Part shown: piece after piece, positions 33,150 to 42,486 of the stretch
Layout of the letters: each line of letters opens with the position of its first letter
Position numbering within the stretch: position 1 is the first letter of the stretch
DNA from: Plastoroseomonas hellenica
GTDB lineage: Bacteria; Pseudomonadota; Alphaproteobacteria; Acetobacterales; Acetobacteraceae
NCBI RefSeq assembly: GCF_018129085.1
Contig: NZ_JAAGBB010000006.1
Location: forward strand, 124,001-188,000
Direction of reading: 5' to 3'
Length of the DNA: 64,000 nt
Translations under genes and position numbers: made by a program
The notes under the pieces: generated by a model
The model's database searches: none
The model's input: only the letters and a program-made list of their open reading frames with translations
What the model was told of the DNA's origin: nothing

Positions 33150-34332
33150 TCGTGGCGGCAACCGTGGCGGCGCGCTGCTGCAGGCGCGCCATGCGCTGCT
33201 TCGCCTCCTCGACCGAGCGGCGGATCTCGTCGCTGTTGTTGGTGGCGGCGACGCGCATCTCCTCGATGATCTCGCGCGAGCGCTCCTGGTAGTTCACCAC
33301 GCTCTCCACCAGCTTCTTGACCGATTCCGCCTGGATGGTGGGGCCGTAGCCCGCGCGCAGCGCCGCCTCCTGCACCTTGCCGCCGATCTCGGCCAGCACG
33401 TCGAGCGACTGGTTCACGCCTTCCTTCATGCTCTCCAGCGTGCGCGTGCTCTCGTGCAGCCCGTGCAGGCCGGCGAAGGACGCAGTCAGCGCGGTCAGCA
33501 CCGCTTCGTTCGTCGAGAAGAAGGAGACCGACTGCTGATAGACTCGCTCCTTCGCCGTCGTGGTCTGCACCAGCCGGGCCATGATGACCTCGGAGGTGTT
33601 GTAGGAAACCGTCAGGTTGTCGGCGAGGTCCTTGCTGATCTGGTACCGGCCGTCCTCCAATTGCAGGGCGCGGAGCGCCTCGTCGCGGGCGAGCTCGAGC
33701 CTGGCGCGCTCGGCAGGCTCCAGGCTCGCGCCGGCCTCGGCCGCCTTCACGGCCTCTTCCGTCCTGGCCTTGGCGGCGCTGATCCGGCCTTCGGCGGTCT
33801 TCAGCACCTCGAGCGCCATCACCTCCGCCTGCTTCAGCGCGCCGCGGAAGTCGCGATAGGCTTCCAGGATGGCGTGCTCGCGGTCGATGTTCTCCTTGGT
33901 GTCCTTGGAGACCTCGATATAGGTGTCGCGGATCTTGTCGAAGCGCGTCGCGATGTCGCCGCGCGTCGCCTTCTGCCAGACGTTGGACAGCCGCTCCATG
34001 GTGGAGATCTTCCCGTCCTCCACCTGCGCGACCATGCTGCGCGCATCGTCGCGGATCGAGTTGAACGCCTTGGTGATCGTCTCGTAGCGCTCGCCGATCT
34101 CCATGGCGCGGATCTGTTCGCGCACCACCTCGTTGAAGGTGGTGGCCTGGTTGAGCACGCGGGCGATGAGCGTCACGCGATCGGCGTCGATCTCGGTGAT
34201 CTTGGAGAGCAGGCCGGTGATGGGGCTTTCCTCGGCGGAGGCCTCCGGCAAGGGCAACCCAAGGTCGCGCAGCGCGCCGAGGGCCTTGTCGAGGTACTTC
34301 ATCGGCTGCACGGCGGCTACGATTTCACTCAT
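33142..34332 (-). CDS. Long helical cytoplasmic protein (gene A, possibly TelA-like)
   Basis: The protein has 396 residues with no signal peptide or membrane segment. It is predicted almost entirely helical: PMKYLDKALGALRDLG, DRVTLIARVLNQATTFNEVV, ISTMERLSNVWQKATRGDIA, then coiled-coil and a conserved-looking centre VSYNTSEVIMARLVQTTTAK, ERVYQQSVSFFSTNEAVLTA. A C-terminal helix pair ends with NYQERSREIIEEMRVAATNN. The pattern recalls TelA/toxic-anion-resistance or phage-shock-type helical proteins, but no signature is strong enough to assign it. It lies 135 nt after gene X and overlaps gene B by 8 nt. Confidence 0.78.
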   Translation of the reverse strand: MSEIVAAVQPMKYLDKALGALRDLGLPLPEASAEESPITGLLSKITEIDADRVTLIARVLNQATTFNEVVREQIRAMEIGERYETITKAFNSIRDDARSMVAQVEDGKISTMERLSNVWQKATRGDIATRFDKIRDTYIEVSKDTKENIDREHAILEAYRDFRGALKQAEVMALEVLKTAEGRISAAKARTEEAVKAAEAGASLEPAERARLELARDEALRALQLEDGRYQISKDLADNLTVSYNTSEVIMARLVQTTTAKERVYQQSVSFFSTNEAVLTALTASFAGLHGLHESTRTLESMKEGVNQSLDVLAEIGGKVQEAALRAGYGPTIQAESVKKLVESVVNYQERSREIIEEMRVAATNNSDEIRRSVEEAKQRMARLQQRAATVAATNA

Positions 34333-34467
34333 GTCCTCGCTCTCCCGGCGCTGGGGCGGCTGTCATAGCGCAGGGCGGCAGCGGGTGTCAGCCGGTCATT
34401 GCGAGTGCGACGTGATCGTGAGCAGGGCGGAGATGCCGTCACGGCACGGGGCGCGGACCAGTCGGAC

Positions 34468-35703
34468 TCACTTGCGGCGGCGGTCCTCATCCCGGGTCCA
34501 ATAGACCTCGCCGCCGATGACGAGATCGCCCGGCGGCAGGCCATTCTGCGGCGCTTCGAATTGCGCGACGAAGCGGCGCTCGGCATTGCCCTCGGCGGTG
34601 GTCAGGCTCAGCACGTAGCCGTCGAAGGCATAGCGGGCGGTACTCTGCGTCCCCGGCCGGGTCGCCGCGATGTAGCCATTGGGACCGAGATTGGCGGCCA
34701 CCAGGTTCGAGGCGCTCAGCGTCACCGTGCCGTCCGACCGGAAGGTATAGGCGCGGTCCCGCCGGAAGCCGCCCATGCCGACGTTCAGCAGGTAGTAGTG
34801 GTGATCGAATCGGGTGCCGGGCGTCAGGGGCAGCAGTTGCCGCGCCCGGTTCAGGTCGACGTGCCGCCCCTCCGCATCCTCCAGCAGCACTGCCTCGCCA
34901 TCCCGGTGCCAGCGCAGCCACCGTCCCGGTTCCCGCCGGCGGGACAGCCCGAGGTCGAGGTCGCTGAACGGGAAGGACCAGCTGTGGCGATAGGCGCTGC
35001 CGTCGCGCAGCAGCACGTGCACACGCTCGTCCCGGTCCGTGTAGATGTTGCCGAGGCCATCCGGCATGGTCTGGAAGCGGGCGGTATAGAGCACGCGCTC
35101 GACATCGGCGGGCGCGATGCCGCGTCCCGGCCCGGCATTGGCCTCGGCGGCGGTGAGCGGCCGCGGCTCCAGGCCGCGGGCCTCCGTCAGGGCAGCGAGT
35201 GGCGGCAGGGCGGTGGCCGCGGGCAGCAGGCGGCAGTCGCTCATGGCGATGAGGCGGTCCGAGACCTCCAGCACCGTGCCGGCGAGCACCACCTCCTGGC
35301 CTTCCATCGCCTGCAGCGCGTCCTGGCCGCCCCGCTCGGCGAAGCGGCGGCAGCGAAGTGCCATGACCGACTGCTCGTCGCCCCGCCATTCCCGCACCCG
35401 GCCGCGCGCTTCGACCCGGCCGCGGGCGACGATGGTGCCGAGCGTCGCCAGCGCCTGGGTCGCGGCGGTCTCGCCGGCGCGGCGCGCCGTGCGGTCGGTG
35501 GCTTGGCCCATCGCCGCCTCCCGGGCCAGGAGGGCGCGGGCGGAGAGCTGCGCGATGCTCACGGCGCGCAGGCCGGATGGCGCGGCGGCAACCGCGGGGG
35601 CTGGCGGCGCCGGCGGCGGCTTGGCCCCGGACTGGGCCAGGACCGGCGTCGCCGCGGCTGCGGCGAGGAGAAGAAGAACGCGATGGATCCTGCGGACGGC
35701 CAT
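34468..35703 (-). CDS. Secreted hypothetical protein (gene X of the cluster)
   Basis: The protein has 411 residues, with a signal peptide (MAVRRIHRVLLLLAAAAATP, cut near LAQ) and GAGG 5 nt before the ATG. After an Ala/Pro linker, residues 45-150 are helical with two cysteines (LRCRRFAER, SDCRLLP). The C-terminal 220 residues look like beta-strand repeats: ERVLYTARFQTMPDGLGNIY, YRHSWSFPFSDLDLGLSRRR, DHHYYLLNVGMGGFRRDRAY, TFRSDGTVTLSASN, YAFDGYVLSLTTAEGNAERR. It ends in a basic tail DRRRK. No family was recognised. Its last coding segment is duplicated, frameshifted, at 30425-30660 beyond genes A-C. Confidence 0.78.
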   Translation of the reverse strand: MAVRRIHRVLLLLAAAAATPVLAQSGAKPPPAPPAPAVAAAPSGLRAVSIAQLSARALLAREAAMGQATDRTARRAGETAATQALATLGTIVARGRVEARGRVREWRGDEQSVMALRCRRFAERGGQDALQAMEGQEVVLAGTVLEVSDRLIAMSDCRLLPAATALPPLAALTEARGLEPRPLTAAEANAGPGRGIAPADVERVLYTARFQTMPDGLGNIYTDRDERVHVLLRDGSAYRHSWSFPFSDLDLGLSRRREPGRWLRWHRDGEAVLLEDAEGRHVDLNRARQLLPLTPGTRFDHHYYLLNVGMGGFRRDRAYTFRSDGTVTLSASNLVAANLGPNGYIAATRPGTQSTARYAFDGYVLSLTTAEGNAERRFVAQFEAPQNGLPPGDLVIGGEVYWTRDEDRRRK

Positions 35704-35793
35704 GCCTGCCTCGGCCAGTGGTTCTCGTCCGGAATGATCGGCGGATGGCGGCGGCAGTCCACCGCTCGGTGCATCACGTCCGCGCGCGGCGGA

Positions 35794-37524
35794 TCACGGC
35801 AGCGGTCGCAGCCAGCCGCGGTAATGCGCCAGCCGCCCGATCAGCGGCAGCGCGATCGGCACGTCGAAGGTGAAGCGCCCCTCGGCGTCGACCGCCTCGG
35901 TCGCGACGCTGCGCGGCAGCAGGGCGCGCGGGATCGGCAGGCCGAGGAAGCGCCCGCCCACCACGGTCAGCGTCAGGCCATGGGCATCGACATCGCAGTG
36001 CAAGCGGGCGCGGAAGGGGCCGAAGACCTCGTCGAGCGTGCTATCAGCGGGATCGGCGGCACCCAGCACCGAGCGCATCGTCACGCCCGGCCAGATGCGG
36101 TGCCATGCCTCGCCACCATTCTCGGTCATGCGCATCTCGACGCGGAGCGGCAGGGCGTGGCCGGCGCGCGGCAGGCGGAACAGCCAGGCCAGCAGCCGGC
36201 CGGGCAGGGTGGCGGCGCCTTCCGCTTCACCGATGCCTTCCAGCGCCAGGAAGCCGGGCACCGCATGCGCGGCGCGGACCGGTGCTGGCAGCAGCCCCGC
36301 ACGCGCGCCGAGCAGGCGCTGGAACAGGGGGGAGGGCAGCGCCTGCTCCTCTCGCGCCGTGGTGATCGCGAGATGGGCAAACCCCTCGGCGATCGCGGCA
36401 TAGGGCAGCAGCCCGGCGCAGGCGGCAGCGCCCCGGAATGCCAAGCCGCCGCTCGCCAGCAGGCGCAGGGCGGCGAGCGCCGGCAGCACCGGGACGCTCG
36501 GCCCGTCCCCGGCCTCGGCGAGCAGCCGCCATTCGCGCCGCAGCAAGGCGCCGTCCGGGGCTTCAAGTAGCAACCGCACCCGCATGCCGCCGCGGTCGCT
36601 GCCGAGAGCCGTGAAGCGTTCGGCGATCCAGTGCAGTGTCGACGTCAGGGGCGCGAGCGAGCGCAGCAGGCGGGCACGCACGAGAAGGCTCAGCACAGCG
36701 AGGCCCTGGTGCAGCAGCGCGAGCTCCAGCCCGGCCTTGAAGAGCGCCGCATCGCGCGGCCGGCAGCGCGCCACCAGCAAGTCGAGATCCGGCGTCTCGA
36801 CCAGCGCCAGCCGCCGGCGGCCAAGCCCCGGCCAGCGCAGGGTCTCGGGCAGGCCCCAGCCCGGCGCTTCGCCCCAGCGCCCGCCGCGGAAGACCCTGAC
36901 CGGCCGGCCGGCATAGGAGAGGATCGCTACCATCACCGCCTGCCCGCGCGGGGCGCGGTTGCCGGGGCTGATCGCGGCCTCCGCCGTGACGACCGGCAGG
37001 CCTTCCGGGTTCAGGAGGTCGACCACCGCCTGGGTGAGCGCGGGGGAGGAGCTGGCGCCCGCCAGCACCGCGACACCAGCGGCCTTCGCCTCGGCATCGA
37101 GCGCGCCGATCCCGGCCACATAGTCCCGCGCATCCGCGAGGTCGATCGCATGCAGCCCGGCAGCGATGGCGGCGCGCGGCAGCGCATATCCGGCGCCCTG
37201 GAACGGACCGGAGGCGTCGACCAGCGCGAAGAGGCCGGGATGCGATGCCCTGAGTGCCAGCAACGCCGCGGCATCCAGGCCATCGCGCTCCGCCGGCATG
37301 GCGATGCAGCGCGGTCCGAGCCGTGCCGCCAGCGCCGCCAGCCGGCCTGCGTCGCGCGCCGCAGCCAGGACGGTGAAGCCATGTCCGACCAGCAGCGCCG
37401 CCAGGCGCGCGCCGAAAGCGCCGGTGGCGCCCACCAGCAGCACGGCCTGAATCGTTTTGGGCGCGCAGGCGCCACACCAACCCCGCGCGCCGATACCCGG
37501 CTCCGTTCCTCCGCCGGGTATCAT
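35794..37524 (-). CDS. Saccharopine-dehydrogenase-like Rossmann protein with C-terminal DUF4166
   Basis: The protein has 576 residues. The start at 37524 is chosen because it overlaps the monooxygenase stop as ATGA; the frame remains open much further upstream but that is antisense-like reading of the monooxygenase frame. Residues 25-150 form a Rossmann region (QAVLLVGATGAFGARLAALL, SGPFQGAGYALPRAAIAAGL, DLADARDYVAGIGALDAEAK). The last 200 residues match DUF4166-like segments (AWHRIWPGVTMRSVLGAADP, LHCDVDAHGLTLTVVGGRFL, PIPRALLPRSVATEAVDAEG). Such fusions are found in several alphaproteobacteria; the reaction is unknown. The coupling suggests a joint pathway with the FAD monooxygenase. Confidence 0.82.
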   Translation of the reverse strand: MIPGGGTEPGIGARGWCGACAPKTIQAVLLVGATGAFGARLAALLVGHGFTVLAAARDAGRLAALAARLGPRCIAMPAERDGLDAAALLALRASHPGLFALVDASGPFQGAGYALPRAAIAAGLHAIDLADARDYVAGIGALDAEAKAAGVAVLAGASSSPALTQAVVDLLNPEGLPVVTAEAAISPGNRAPRGQAVMVAILSYAGRPVRVFRGGRWGEAPGWGLPETLRWPGLGRRRLALVETPDLDLLVARCRPRDAALFKAGLELALLHQGLAVLSLLVRARLLRSLAPLTSTLHWIAERFTALGSDRGGMRVRLLLEAPDGALLRREWRLLAEAGDGPSVPVLPALAALRLLASGGLAFRGAAACAGLLPYAAIAEGFAHLAITTAREEQALPSPLFQRLLGARAGLLPAPVRAAHAVPGFLALEGIGEAEGAATLPGRLLAWLFRLPRAGHALPLRVEMRMTENGGEAWHRIWPGVTMRSVLGAADPADSTLDEVFGPFRARLHCDVDAHGLTLTVVGGRFLGLPIPRALLPRSVATEAVDAEGRFTFDVPIALPLIGRLAHYRGWLRPLP

Positions 37525-38750
37525 CCGCCGCGACCGAAGGGATCGGCGAGCCGCTCCGGCGTGGCGCTGGAGAAGAGGCCGGTCTTCAGCCCCGCCAGGG
37601 TCCGCACCATCTCCCGCCGCAGCGGCGGCAGGATCTTCAGCCGGTCGAAGACCAGGTCCCGGAGCACCGACAGCATGCCGGAATCGCTCTGGAAGAAGGG
37701 CGTCATGAGGGCGCTGGCCATCTGGTAGAAGCGCACATGCGCGCGCCGCGCCGCCGCATAGGCGGTCAGCGCCGCCGCGATGTCCGGCGCCTCCTCCAGC
37801 GCATCGCTCAGCGCCATGGCGTCGAGCAGCGTGCTGTTGGCACCCTGGCCGAGCTGCGGGGAGGTCGCGTGCGCGGCATCGCCGAGCAACGCCAACGGGC
37901 CGCGGAACGGGCGGCGCGCCGTGAAATGCATGTAGCGCGCCAGCACCAGCGCCTCCGGCCCCGGCATGGCGCCGACCACGGGCGCCATCTCGGGCCAAAG
38001 CCGCGTCACGGCTTCCCGCCAGGGCTCGAAGCCGGCGGCCCAGGCGGCGTGGCCGTCCGGCTTCAGGCTCCAGAAGAAGGCGGCAAGCGGTGGGCCGCCG
38101 GGCACGGCGCTGCCGACCGGCAGCCAGCCCAGCATCACCCGCGCCGCGACATAGCGCTGCGCGAGCATGCCCGGCGCGAGCCCGATATCCGGCACGCTCG
38201 CCCAGACCGCGCCATAGGCGAAAGGGCGCGCTTGCCGGTCGCAGGCGCCCGCGCGCAGGCCGGAGGTGGCGCCGGTGGCGTCGAGCACCAGGTCGAAGCC
38301 CGGCGTCATCAGGCCTTCCGTGTCGCGCAGCGCGGCCCGGCCATCGGCCAGCGTCTCGATGCCGGCGATGCTGCGGCCGGTCTCGAGCCCGGCGCCCGAG
38401 GCGGCGAAGCCGCGCCACAGCACCCCGTGCAACGCCGCGCGGTGCACGGCGACCGCATGCAGCCCGGGCGCCAGCCCGTCATAGCCGAGGTCGAAGACCT
38501 GGGCGCCGCGATCGGTGACCCCGTGCAGCCGGTCGATCCGGGCGCCGAGCGCCTCGATCTCGGCGCGGAGCCCGAGCCGCGCGAGGGCCGCGAGGCCGGT
38601 CGGCTGCAGCATCAGGCCGGAGCCGACCGGGCGGCTTTCCGGGAAGCGCTCGAACAGTGTCACGCGGTGCCGGGTGCGGGCCAGGCGCATGCCGGCCGCG
38701 AGGCCCGCGACACCCGCCCCGATCACCGCGATGTCGAGGCGCCGTTCCAT
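37521..38750 (-). CDS. FAD-dependent monooxygenase (aromatic hydroxylase type)
   Basis: The protein has 409 residues. The FAD-binding GxGxxG motif is IAVIGAGVAGLAAGMRLART, the ribose-phosphate motif is RPFRGPLALLGDAAHATSPQ with LGQGANSTLLDAMALSDALE, and the middle DG-type motif is LVLDATGATSGLRAGA (less canonical than DGxxS). It fits group A flavin monooxygenases that hydroxylate aromatic or related substrates with NAD(P)H and O2. Its stop overlaps the DUF4166 gene start. It is divergent from the thiolase gene across 74 bp, and a TATAGC hexamer lies about 10 nt before its start. Confidence 0.9.
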   Translation of the reverse strand: MERRLDIAVIGAGVAGLAAGMRLARTRHRVTLFERFPESRPVGSGLMLQPTGLAALARLGLRAEIEALGARIDRLHGVTDRGAQVFDLGYDGLAPGLHAVAVHRAALHGVLWRGFAASGAGLETGRSIAGIETLADGRAALRDTEGLMTPGFDLVLDATGATSGLRAGACDRQARPFAYGAVWASVPDIGLAPGMLAQRYVAARVMLGWLPVGSAVPGGPPLAAFFWSLKPDGHAAWAAGFEPWREAVTRLWPEMAPVVGAMPGPEALVLARYMHFTARRPFRGPLALLGDAAHATSPQLGQGANSTLLDAMALSDALEEAPDIAAALTAYAAARRAHVRFYQMASALMTPFFQSDSGMLSVLRDLVFDRLKILPPLRREMVRTLAGLKTGLFSSATPERLADPFGRGG

Positions 38751-38824
38751 GGTCCGGTGCTATATCCGGGACTGCGCGCGCGGCCTAGAATGGACGTGAG
38801 GGAAACGAAACGGAGAATGACGCG

Positions 38825-39997
38825 ATGACCGAGGCCTGCATCATCGGTTGGGCGCACAGCCCCTTCGGCAAGCTTGAGGACGCGCCGGACATCGAGACCC
38901 TGATCGGCCGCGTCGCCCGCGCCGCGATCGAGGATGCCGGCATCACGCCGGAGGAGGTCGATGCCGGTTTCGTCGGCGTCTATGGCGAAGGCTTCACGCC
39001 CCAGGGCTTCCCATCCTCCCTCGTGCTGCAGCACGTGCCGGAGATGCGCTTCCGCCCGATCACCCGCTTCGAGAATGCCTGTGCAACTGGCTCGGCGGCG
39101 ATCCATGGCGCGCGCGATTTCATCCGCGCCGGGCGCGGGCGCTTCGCGCTGGTGGTGGGCGCCGAGAAGATGACCGCGGTCTCCGGCCAGCGGGTCGGCG
39201 AGATCCTGCTGACCGCCAGCCACAACAGGACGGAGGGGGAGATCCAGGGCGGCTTCGCCGGCGTCTTCGGCCGCATCGCGGAGGCCTATTTCCAGCGCCA
39301 TGGCGACCAGTCCGATGCGCTGGCGGCGATCGCGGCCAAGAACCACAGGAACGGCGTCGACAACCCCTGGGCGCAGATGCGCAAGGATCTGGGCTATGCC
39401 TTCTGCCGCGCCGAGAGCGAGAAGAACCCCTTCGTGGCGGGGCCGCTGAAGCGCACCGATTGCAGCCTGGTCTCCGACGGTGCCGCGGCGCTGGTGATCA
39501 CCGACGAGGAGACGGCGCGCGCCATGGCGAAGTCGGTGCGCTTCCGCGCCGCGGTGCAGGTGAACGACCTGCTGCCGATCGCCGGCCGCGATATCATCCG
39601 CTTCGAGGGCGCGCGCGAGGCCTGGCGCCGCGCCCATGCCGAGGCGGGCAGCAGCCTCGCCGACCTGTCTTTCGTCGAGACGCATGACTGCTTCACCGTC
39701 GCCGAGCTCATCGAATACGAGGCGATGGGCCTGACGCCGGAAGGGCAGGGCGCGCGCGCGGCGCTGGAAGGCTGGACTGCGCCCGATGGCCGGCTGCCGG
39801 TGAACCGCTCCGGCGGACTCAAGGCGAAGGGCCACCCGATCGGCGCCACCGGGGTGTCGATGCATGTGCTGGCGGCCATGCAGCTCACCGGCAATGCCGG
39901 GGCGATGCAACTGCCGCGCGCGGACCTGGCCGGGGTCTTCAACATGGGCGGCGCGGCAGTGGCCAATTACGTCTCGATCCTCGAAGGCGGATTCTGA
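38825..39997 (+). CDS. Thiolase family protein (acetyl-CoA acetyltransferase/SCP2-thiolase-like)
   Basis: The protein has 390 residues. The nucleophile Cys is C86 in RFENACATGSAAIHGARDF. The C-terminal catalytic pieces are ETHDCFTVAELIEYEAMG and SGGLKAKGHPIGATGVSMHV, with the His in GHPIGATG. The lack of the final CxG cysteine motif (it ends GVFNMGGAAVANYVSILEGG) is typical of the SCP2/lipid-transfer-like thiolase branch, which may be degradative or lack classical activity. It would condense or cleave acyl-CoA thioesters in the cytoplasm. No acyl-CoA genes adjoin it. Confidence 0.9.
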   Translation: MTEACIIGWAHSPFGKLEDAPDIETLIGRVARAAIEDAGITPEEVDAGFVGVYGEGFTPQGFPSSLVLQHVPEMRFRPITRFENACATGSAAIHGARDFIRAGRGRFALVVGAEKMTAVSGQRVGEILLTASHNRTEGEIQGGFAGVFGRIAEAYFQRHGDQSDALAAIAAKNHRNGVDNPWAQMRKDLGYAFCRAESEKNPFVAGPLKRTDCSLVSDGAAALVITDEETARAMAKSVRFRAAVQVNDLLPIAGRDIIRFEGAREAWRRAHAEAGSSLADLSFVETHDCFTVAELIEYEAMGLTPEGQGARAALEGWTAPDGRLPVNRSGGLKAKGHPIGATGVSMHVLAAMQLTGNAGAMQLPRADLAGVFNMGGAAVANYVSILEGGF

Positions 39998-40040
39998 GGC
40001 AGGCTTCGGGAAGGCCAAAGGCTGATGTTGGCCAGGCGCT

Positions 40041-41186
40041 TCAGTCTGGCAGTAGCAGCGTCGCCGCCGCCTGGGCGGCGATGCCCTCGCCGCGGCCGGT
40101 GAAGCCGAGGCGCTCCGTCGTGGTCGCCTTCACGGAGACCCGGCCGATCGGCGCGTCGAGCAACTCGGCGAGGCGGGCGCGCATCGCCTCGGCATGCGGC
40201 GCGATCTTCGGGCGCTCGCAGATCAGGGTCACATCGGCATGCGCCAGCCGGCCGCCGCGCGCCGCGATGCGCGCCGCGGCGTGGCGCAGGAAGCGGGCGC
40301 TGTCGGCATCCTTCCAGGTGGCCTCCGAAGGCGGGAAATGGCGGCCGATATCGCCTTCCGCCAGCGCGCCGTAGATGGCATCGCAGAGGGCGTGGATGCC
40401 GACATCGGCGTCGGAATGCCCGGAAAGGCCGAGCGGGAAGGGGATGGTGACGCCGCAGAGGATCAGCGGCCGCCCCTCGACCAGGCGATGCACGTCGAAG
40501 CCGGTGCCCATGCGCGGCAGCAGCGCGGCGCCGAGCGCCGCTTCGACCCGTATCAGATCCTCGGGGTGGGTGATCTTCACATTGCTCTCCGATCCAGGAA
40601 CCAGCGCGACGGCAAGACCGGCCGCCTCCAGCAACGCGGCGTCGTCGGTGACTTCGGCGGCCGCGGCGCGGTGGGCGGCCAAGAGTGGGGCGAAGCGGAA
40701 GCCCTGCGGGGTCTGGGCGCGGAACAGGCCGGCACGGGCGACGGTCGCCCGGATCATGCCGTCCTCGGCCCGCTTCAGCGTATCAGTGACCGGCTGGGCG
40801 GGAATGGCGCCGGGATGGGTCTCGAGTGCGGCCAGCAGCGCCGCGACAGTGCCGCGCGGCACCATGGGGCGCGCCGCGTCGTGGACCAGCACGATGTCGG
40901 GTGACGCCCCGGCCAGTGCTTCCAGCCCGGCGCGCACGCTGTCCTGGCGGGTGCGGCCGCCGGCGACCGGGGGCAGCACCGGCAGCCCGTCGAGCAGGGC
41001 AGCGACCGTCGCGGCTTCGCCGGGCGCGCAGACCGGCAGGATGGCATCGACGCCGGGCTCTGCGAGCAGCGCCTCGGCGGCGCGGCGCAGGACGGCGCGG
41101 CCGGCGAGCGGGAGGTATTGCTTGGGGGTGCCGGCACCGAACCGGCTGCCCCGGCCGGCGGCCATCAGCAGAGCTATGACGTGCAT
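40041..41186 (-). CDS. ispDF: Bifunctional IspD/IspF (MEP pathway)
   Basis: The 381-residue protein is a fusion. Residues 1-215 are 2-C-methyl-D-erythritol 4-phosphate cytidylyltransferase (IspD), with [40 protein letters not shown] and [20 protein letters not shown]. From about 222 on is the cyclodiphosphate synthase IspF, with [40 protein letters not shown] and [20 protein letters not shown]. Together they convert MEP toward MEcPP for isoprenoid synthesis. The IspD-IspF fusion is common in alphaproteobacteria. A family A repeat lies 13 nt upstream of its start. Confidence 0.96.
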   Translation of the reverse strand: MHVIALLMAAGRGSRFGAGTPKQYLPLAGRAVLRRAAEALLAEPGVDAILPVCAPGEAATVAALLDGLPVLPPVAGGRTRQDSVRAGLEALAGASPDIVLVHDAARPMVPRGTVAALLAALETHPGAIPAQPVTDTLKRAEDGMIRATVARAGLFRAQTPQGFRFAPLLAAHRAAAAEVTDDAALLEAAGLAVALVPGSESNVKITHPEDLIRVEAALGAALLPRMGTGFDVHRLVEGRPLILCGVTIPFPLGLSGHSDADVGIHALCDAIYGALAEGDIGRHFPPSEATWKDADSARFLRHAAARIAARGGRLAHADVTLICERPKIAPHAEAMRARLAELLDAPIGRVSVKATTTERLGFTGRGEGIAAQAAATLLLPD

Positions 41187-41198
41187 GCACGGCTTCTA

Positions 41199-41245
41199 GA
41201 GCAGATCGCCGGAGGGCGGAATCGCCCGGAGGCGTGAATCTGCTC
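41199..41245 (+). repeat. Family A palindromic element
   Basis: Perfect outer arms GAGCAGAT/ATCTGCTC enclose CGCC...GGCG and GGGCG-GAAT-CGCCC, giving a nested hairpin. It lies between the divergent ispDF and dusB genes. Confidence 0.8.
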
Positions 41246-41328
41246 GCGGGCAGGACCGGTTGACGCGGAGCAACGCGAAGCGAAATCCGTCCCGTGGAGG
41301 GGGCCGCGCTGGCGAGGCGTGAGGCCGT

Positions 41329-41345
41329 TGCACTATTTGGCTGCA
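41329..41345. promoter_or_regulatory. NtrC-box-like palindrome upstream of dusB-ntrBC
   Basis: TGCACT-ATTTG-GCTGCA has the 17-bp spacing of the NtrC consensus TGCACC-N5-GGTGCA and matches 10 of 12 fixed positions. It is centred about 64 nt upstream of the dusB start, in the first AT-richer part of the region. Autoregulation of nifR3-ntrBC operons by NtrC is known in alphaproteobacteria; its use here is inferred. Confidence 0.45.
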
Positions 41346-41400
41346 ATTTGCTGCGCTGCCCCTAGGCGAAGCGTCATAAACGACCTATCCTGCACAAATC

Positions 41401-42486
41401 ATGAGCATGAACACCGAAATCCAGCCGCGCGACTGCGCGGCGGTTCCCGTTCTGAAGCCCATCAGCCTGGGGGCCGCGCGGATCGAGACGCCGGTGATCC
41501 TGGCGCCGATGTCGGGTGTCACCGACTTGCCTTTCCGGAGGCTTGCCCGGCGTCTCGGCACGCCGATGGTGGTCAGCGAGATGATCGCCTCCCAGGCCAT
41601 GGTGCGGGAGAACCGCCAGACCTTGAAGATGGCGGAGGTGGATGGCTTCGGCGGCCCCGCTTCGGTGCAGCTCGCCGGCTGCGACCCCGTCACGATGGGG
41701 GAGGCGGCGAAGCTGGTCGCGGACCGTGGCGCCGCGGTCGTCGACATCAATTTCGGCTGCCCGGTGAAGAAGGTCGCGGTCGGGCAGAGCGCCGGCTCGG
41801 CCCTGATGCGTGACGAGATCGCCGCTGCCCGCATCCTGGAGGCGACGGTCCGGGCGGTCGACGTTCCGGTGACGCTGAAGATGCGCATGGGCTGGGACCA
41901 CGCCAGCCTGAACGCCCCGCGCCTGGCGCGGATCGCCGAGGAATCGGGCATCCGCATGGTCACGGTGCATGGCCGGACCCGGCAGCAATTCTATACCGGC
42001 ACCGCCGACTGGGCCTTCATCCGCCAGGTGAAGGAAGCGGTTTCGCTGCCGGTGATCGCCAATGGCGACATCCTGACGGCGGCGGATGCGGCGGAGGCCC
42101 TGCGGCTGTCCGGCGCCGACGGGGTGATGATCGGACGCGGCGCCTATGGCCGCCCCTGGCTGCCGCGCCTGGTCGCGGAATACCTCGCGACCGGCGTGCT
42201 GCCGGAGGAGCCCGACCTCGCCACCCAGAAGACAGTGCTGCTCGCACACTACCGGGACATCATGGAGCATCATGGCCGCGACACCGGCGTGCGCCTCGCG
42301 CGCAAGCATGTTGCCTGGTATTCCAAAGGCTTGCCGGGATCGGCGGAGTTCCGCGTGCAGGTCAACCAGGTGCCGGATGCCGAGGCGGTGGAGGCGCTGA
42401 TCCACGCCTTCTACGACCCGCTGATCGAGCATGGCATTGCCGCGGCGCGCACCGCCTTCCAGGACGCCGGGCGGCTCGCGGCATGA
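41401..42486 (+). CDS. dusB: tRNA-dihydrouridine synthase DusB (NifR3)
   Basis: The protein has 361 residues. FMN and catalytic features are [40 protein letters not shown] with the active-site Cys, [41 protein letters not shown] and [20 protein letters not shown]. It reduces uridines in the D loop of tRNAs. The position directly upstream of ntrB, with an ATGA overlap, is the standard alphaproteobacterial nifR3-ntrBC arrangement. The ATG at 41407, two codons in, is an alternative start. Confidence 0.96.
   Translation: MSMNTEIQPRDCAAVPVLKPISLGAARIETPVILAPMSGVTDLPFRRLARRLGTPMVVSEMIASQAMVRENRQTLKMAEVDGFGGPASVQLAGCDPVTMGEAAKLVADRGAAVVDINFGCPVKKVAVGQSAGSALMRDEIAAARILEATVRAVDVPVTLKMRMGWDHASLNAPRLARIAEESGIRMVTVHGRTRQQFYTGTADWAFIRQVKEAVSLPVIANGDILTAADAAEALRLSGADGVMIGRGAYGRPWLPRLVAEYLATGVLPEEPDLATQKTVLLAHYRDIMEHHGRDTGVRLARKHVAWYSKGLPGSAEFRVQVNQVPDAEAVEALIHAFYDPLIEHGIAAARTAFQDAGRLAA

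Noticed and set aside
37525-38418. Upstream open extension of the DUF4166/saccharopine-dehydrogenase-like gene
   Set aside because: It overlaps the FAD monooxygenase in another frame, has shadow-like Arg/Ala composition, and the ATGA-coupled start at 37524 explains the gene fully.
41338-41353. Sigma-54-like -24/-12 promoter (TTGG...TTGCTG) before dusB
   Set aside because: The GG and GC elements are 9 nt apart instead of the strict 10, so it was not called; the same bases are better explained as an NtrC-box-like palindrome.
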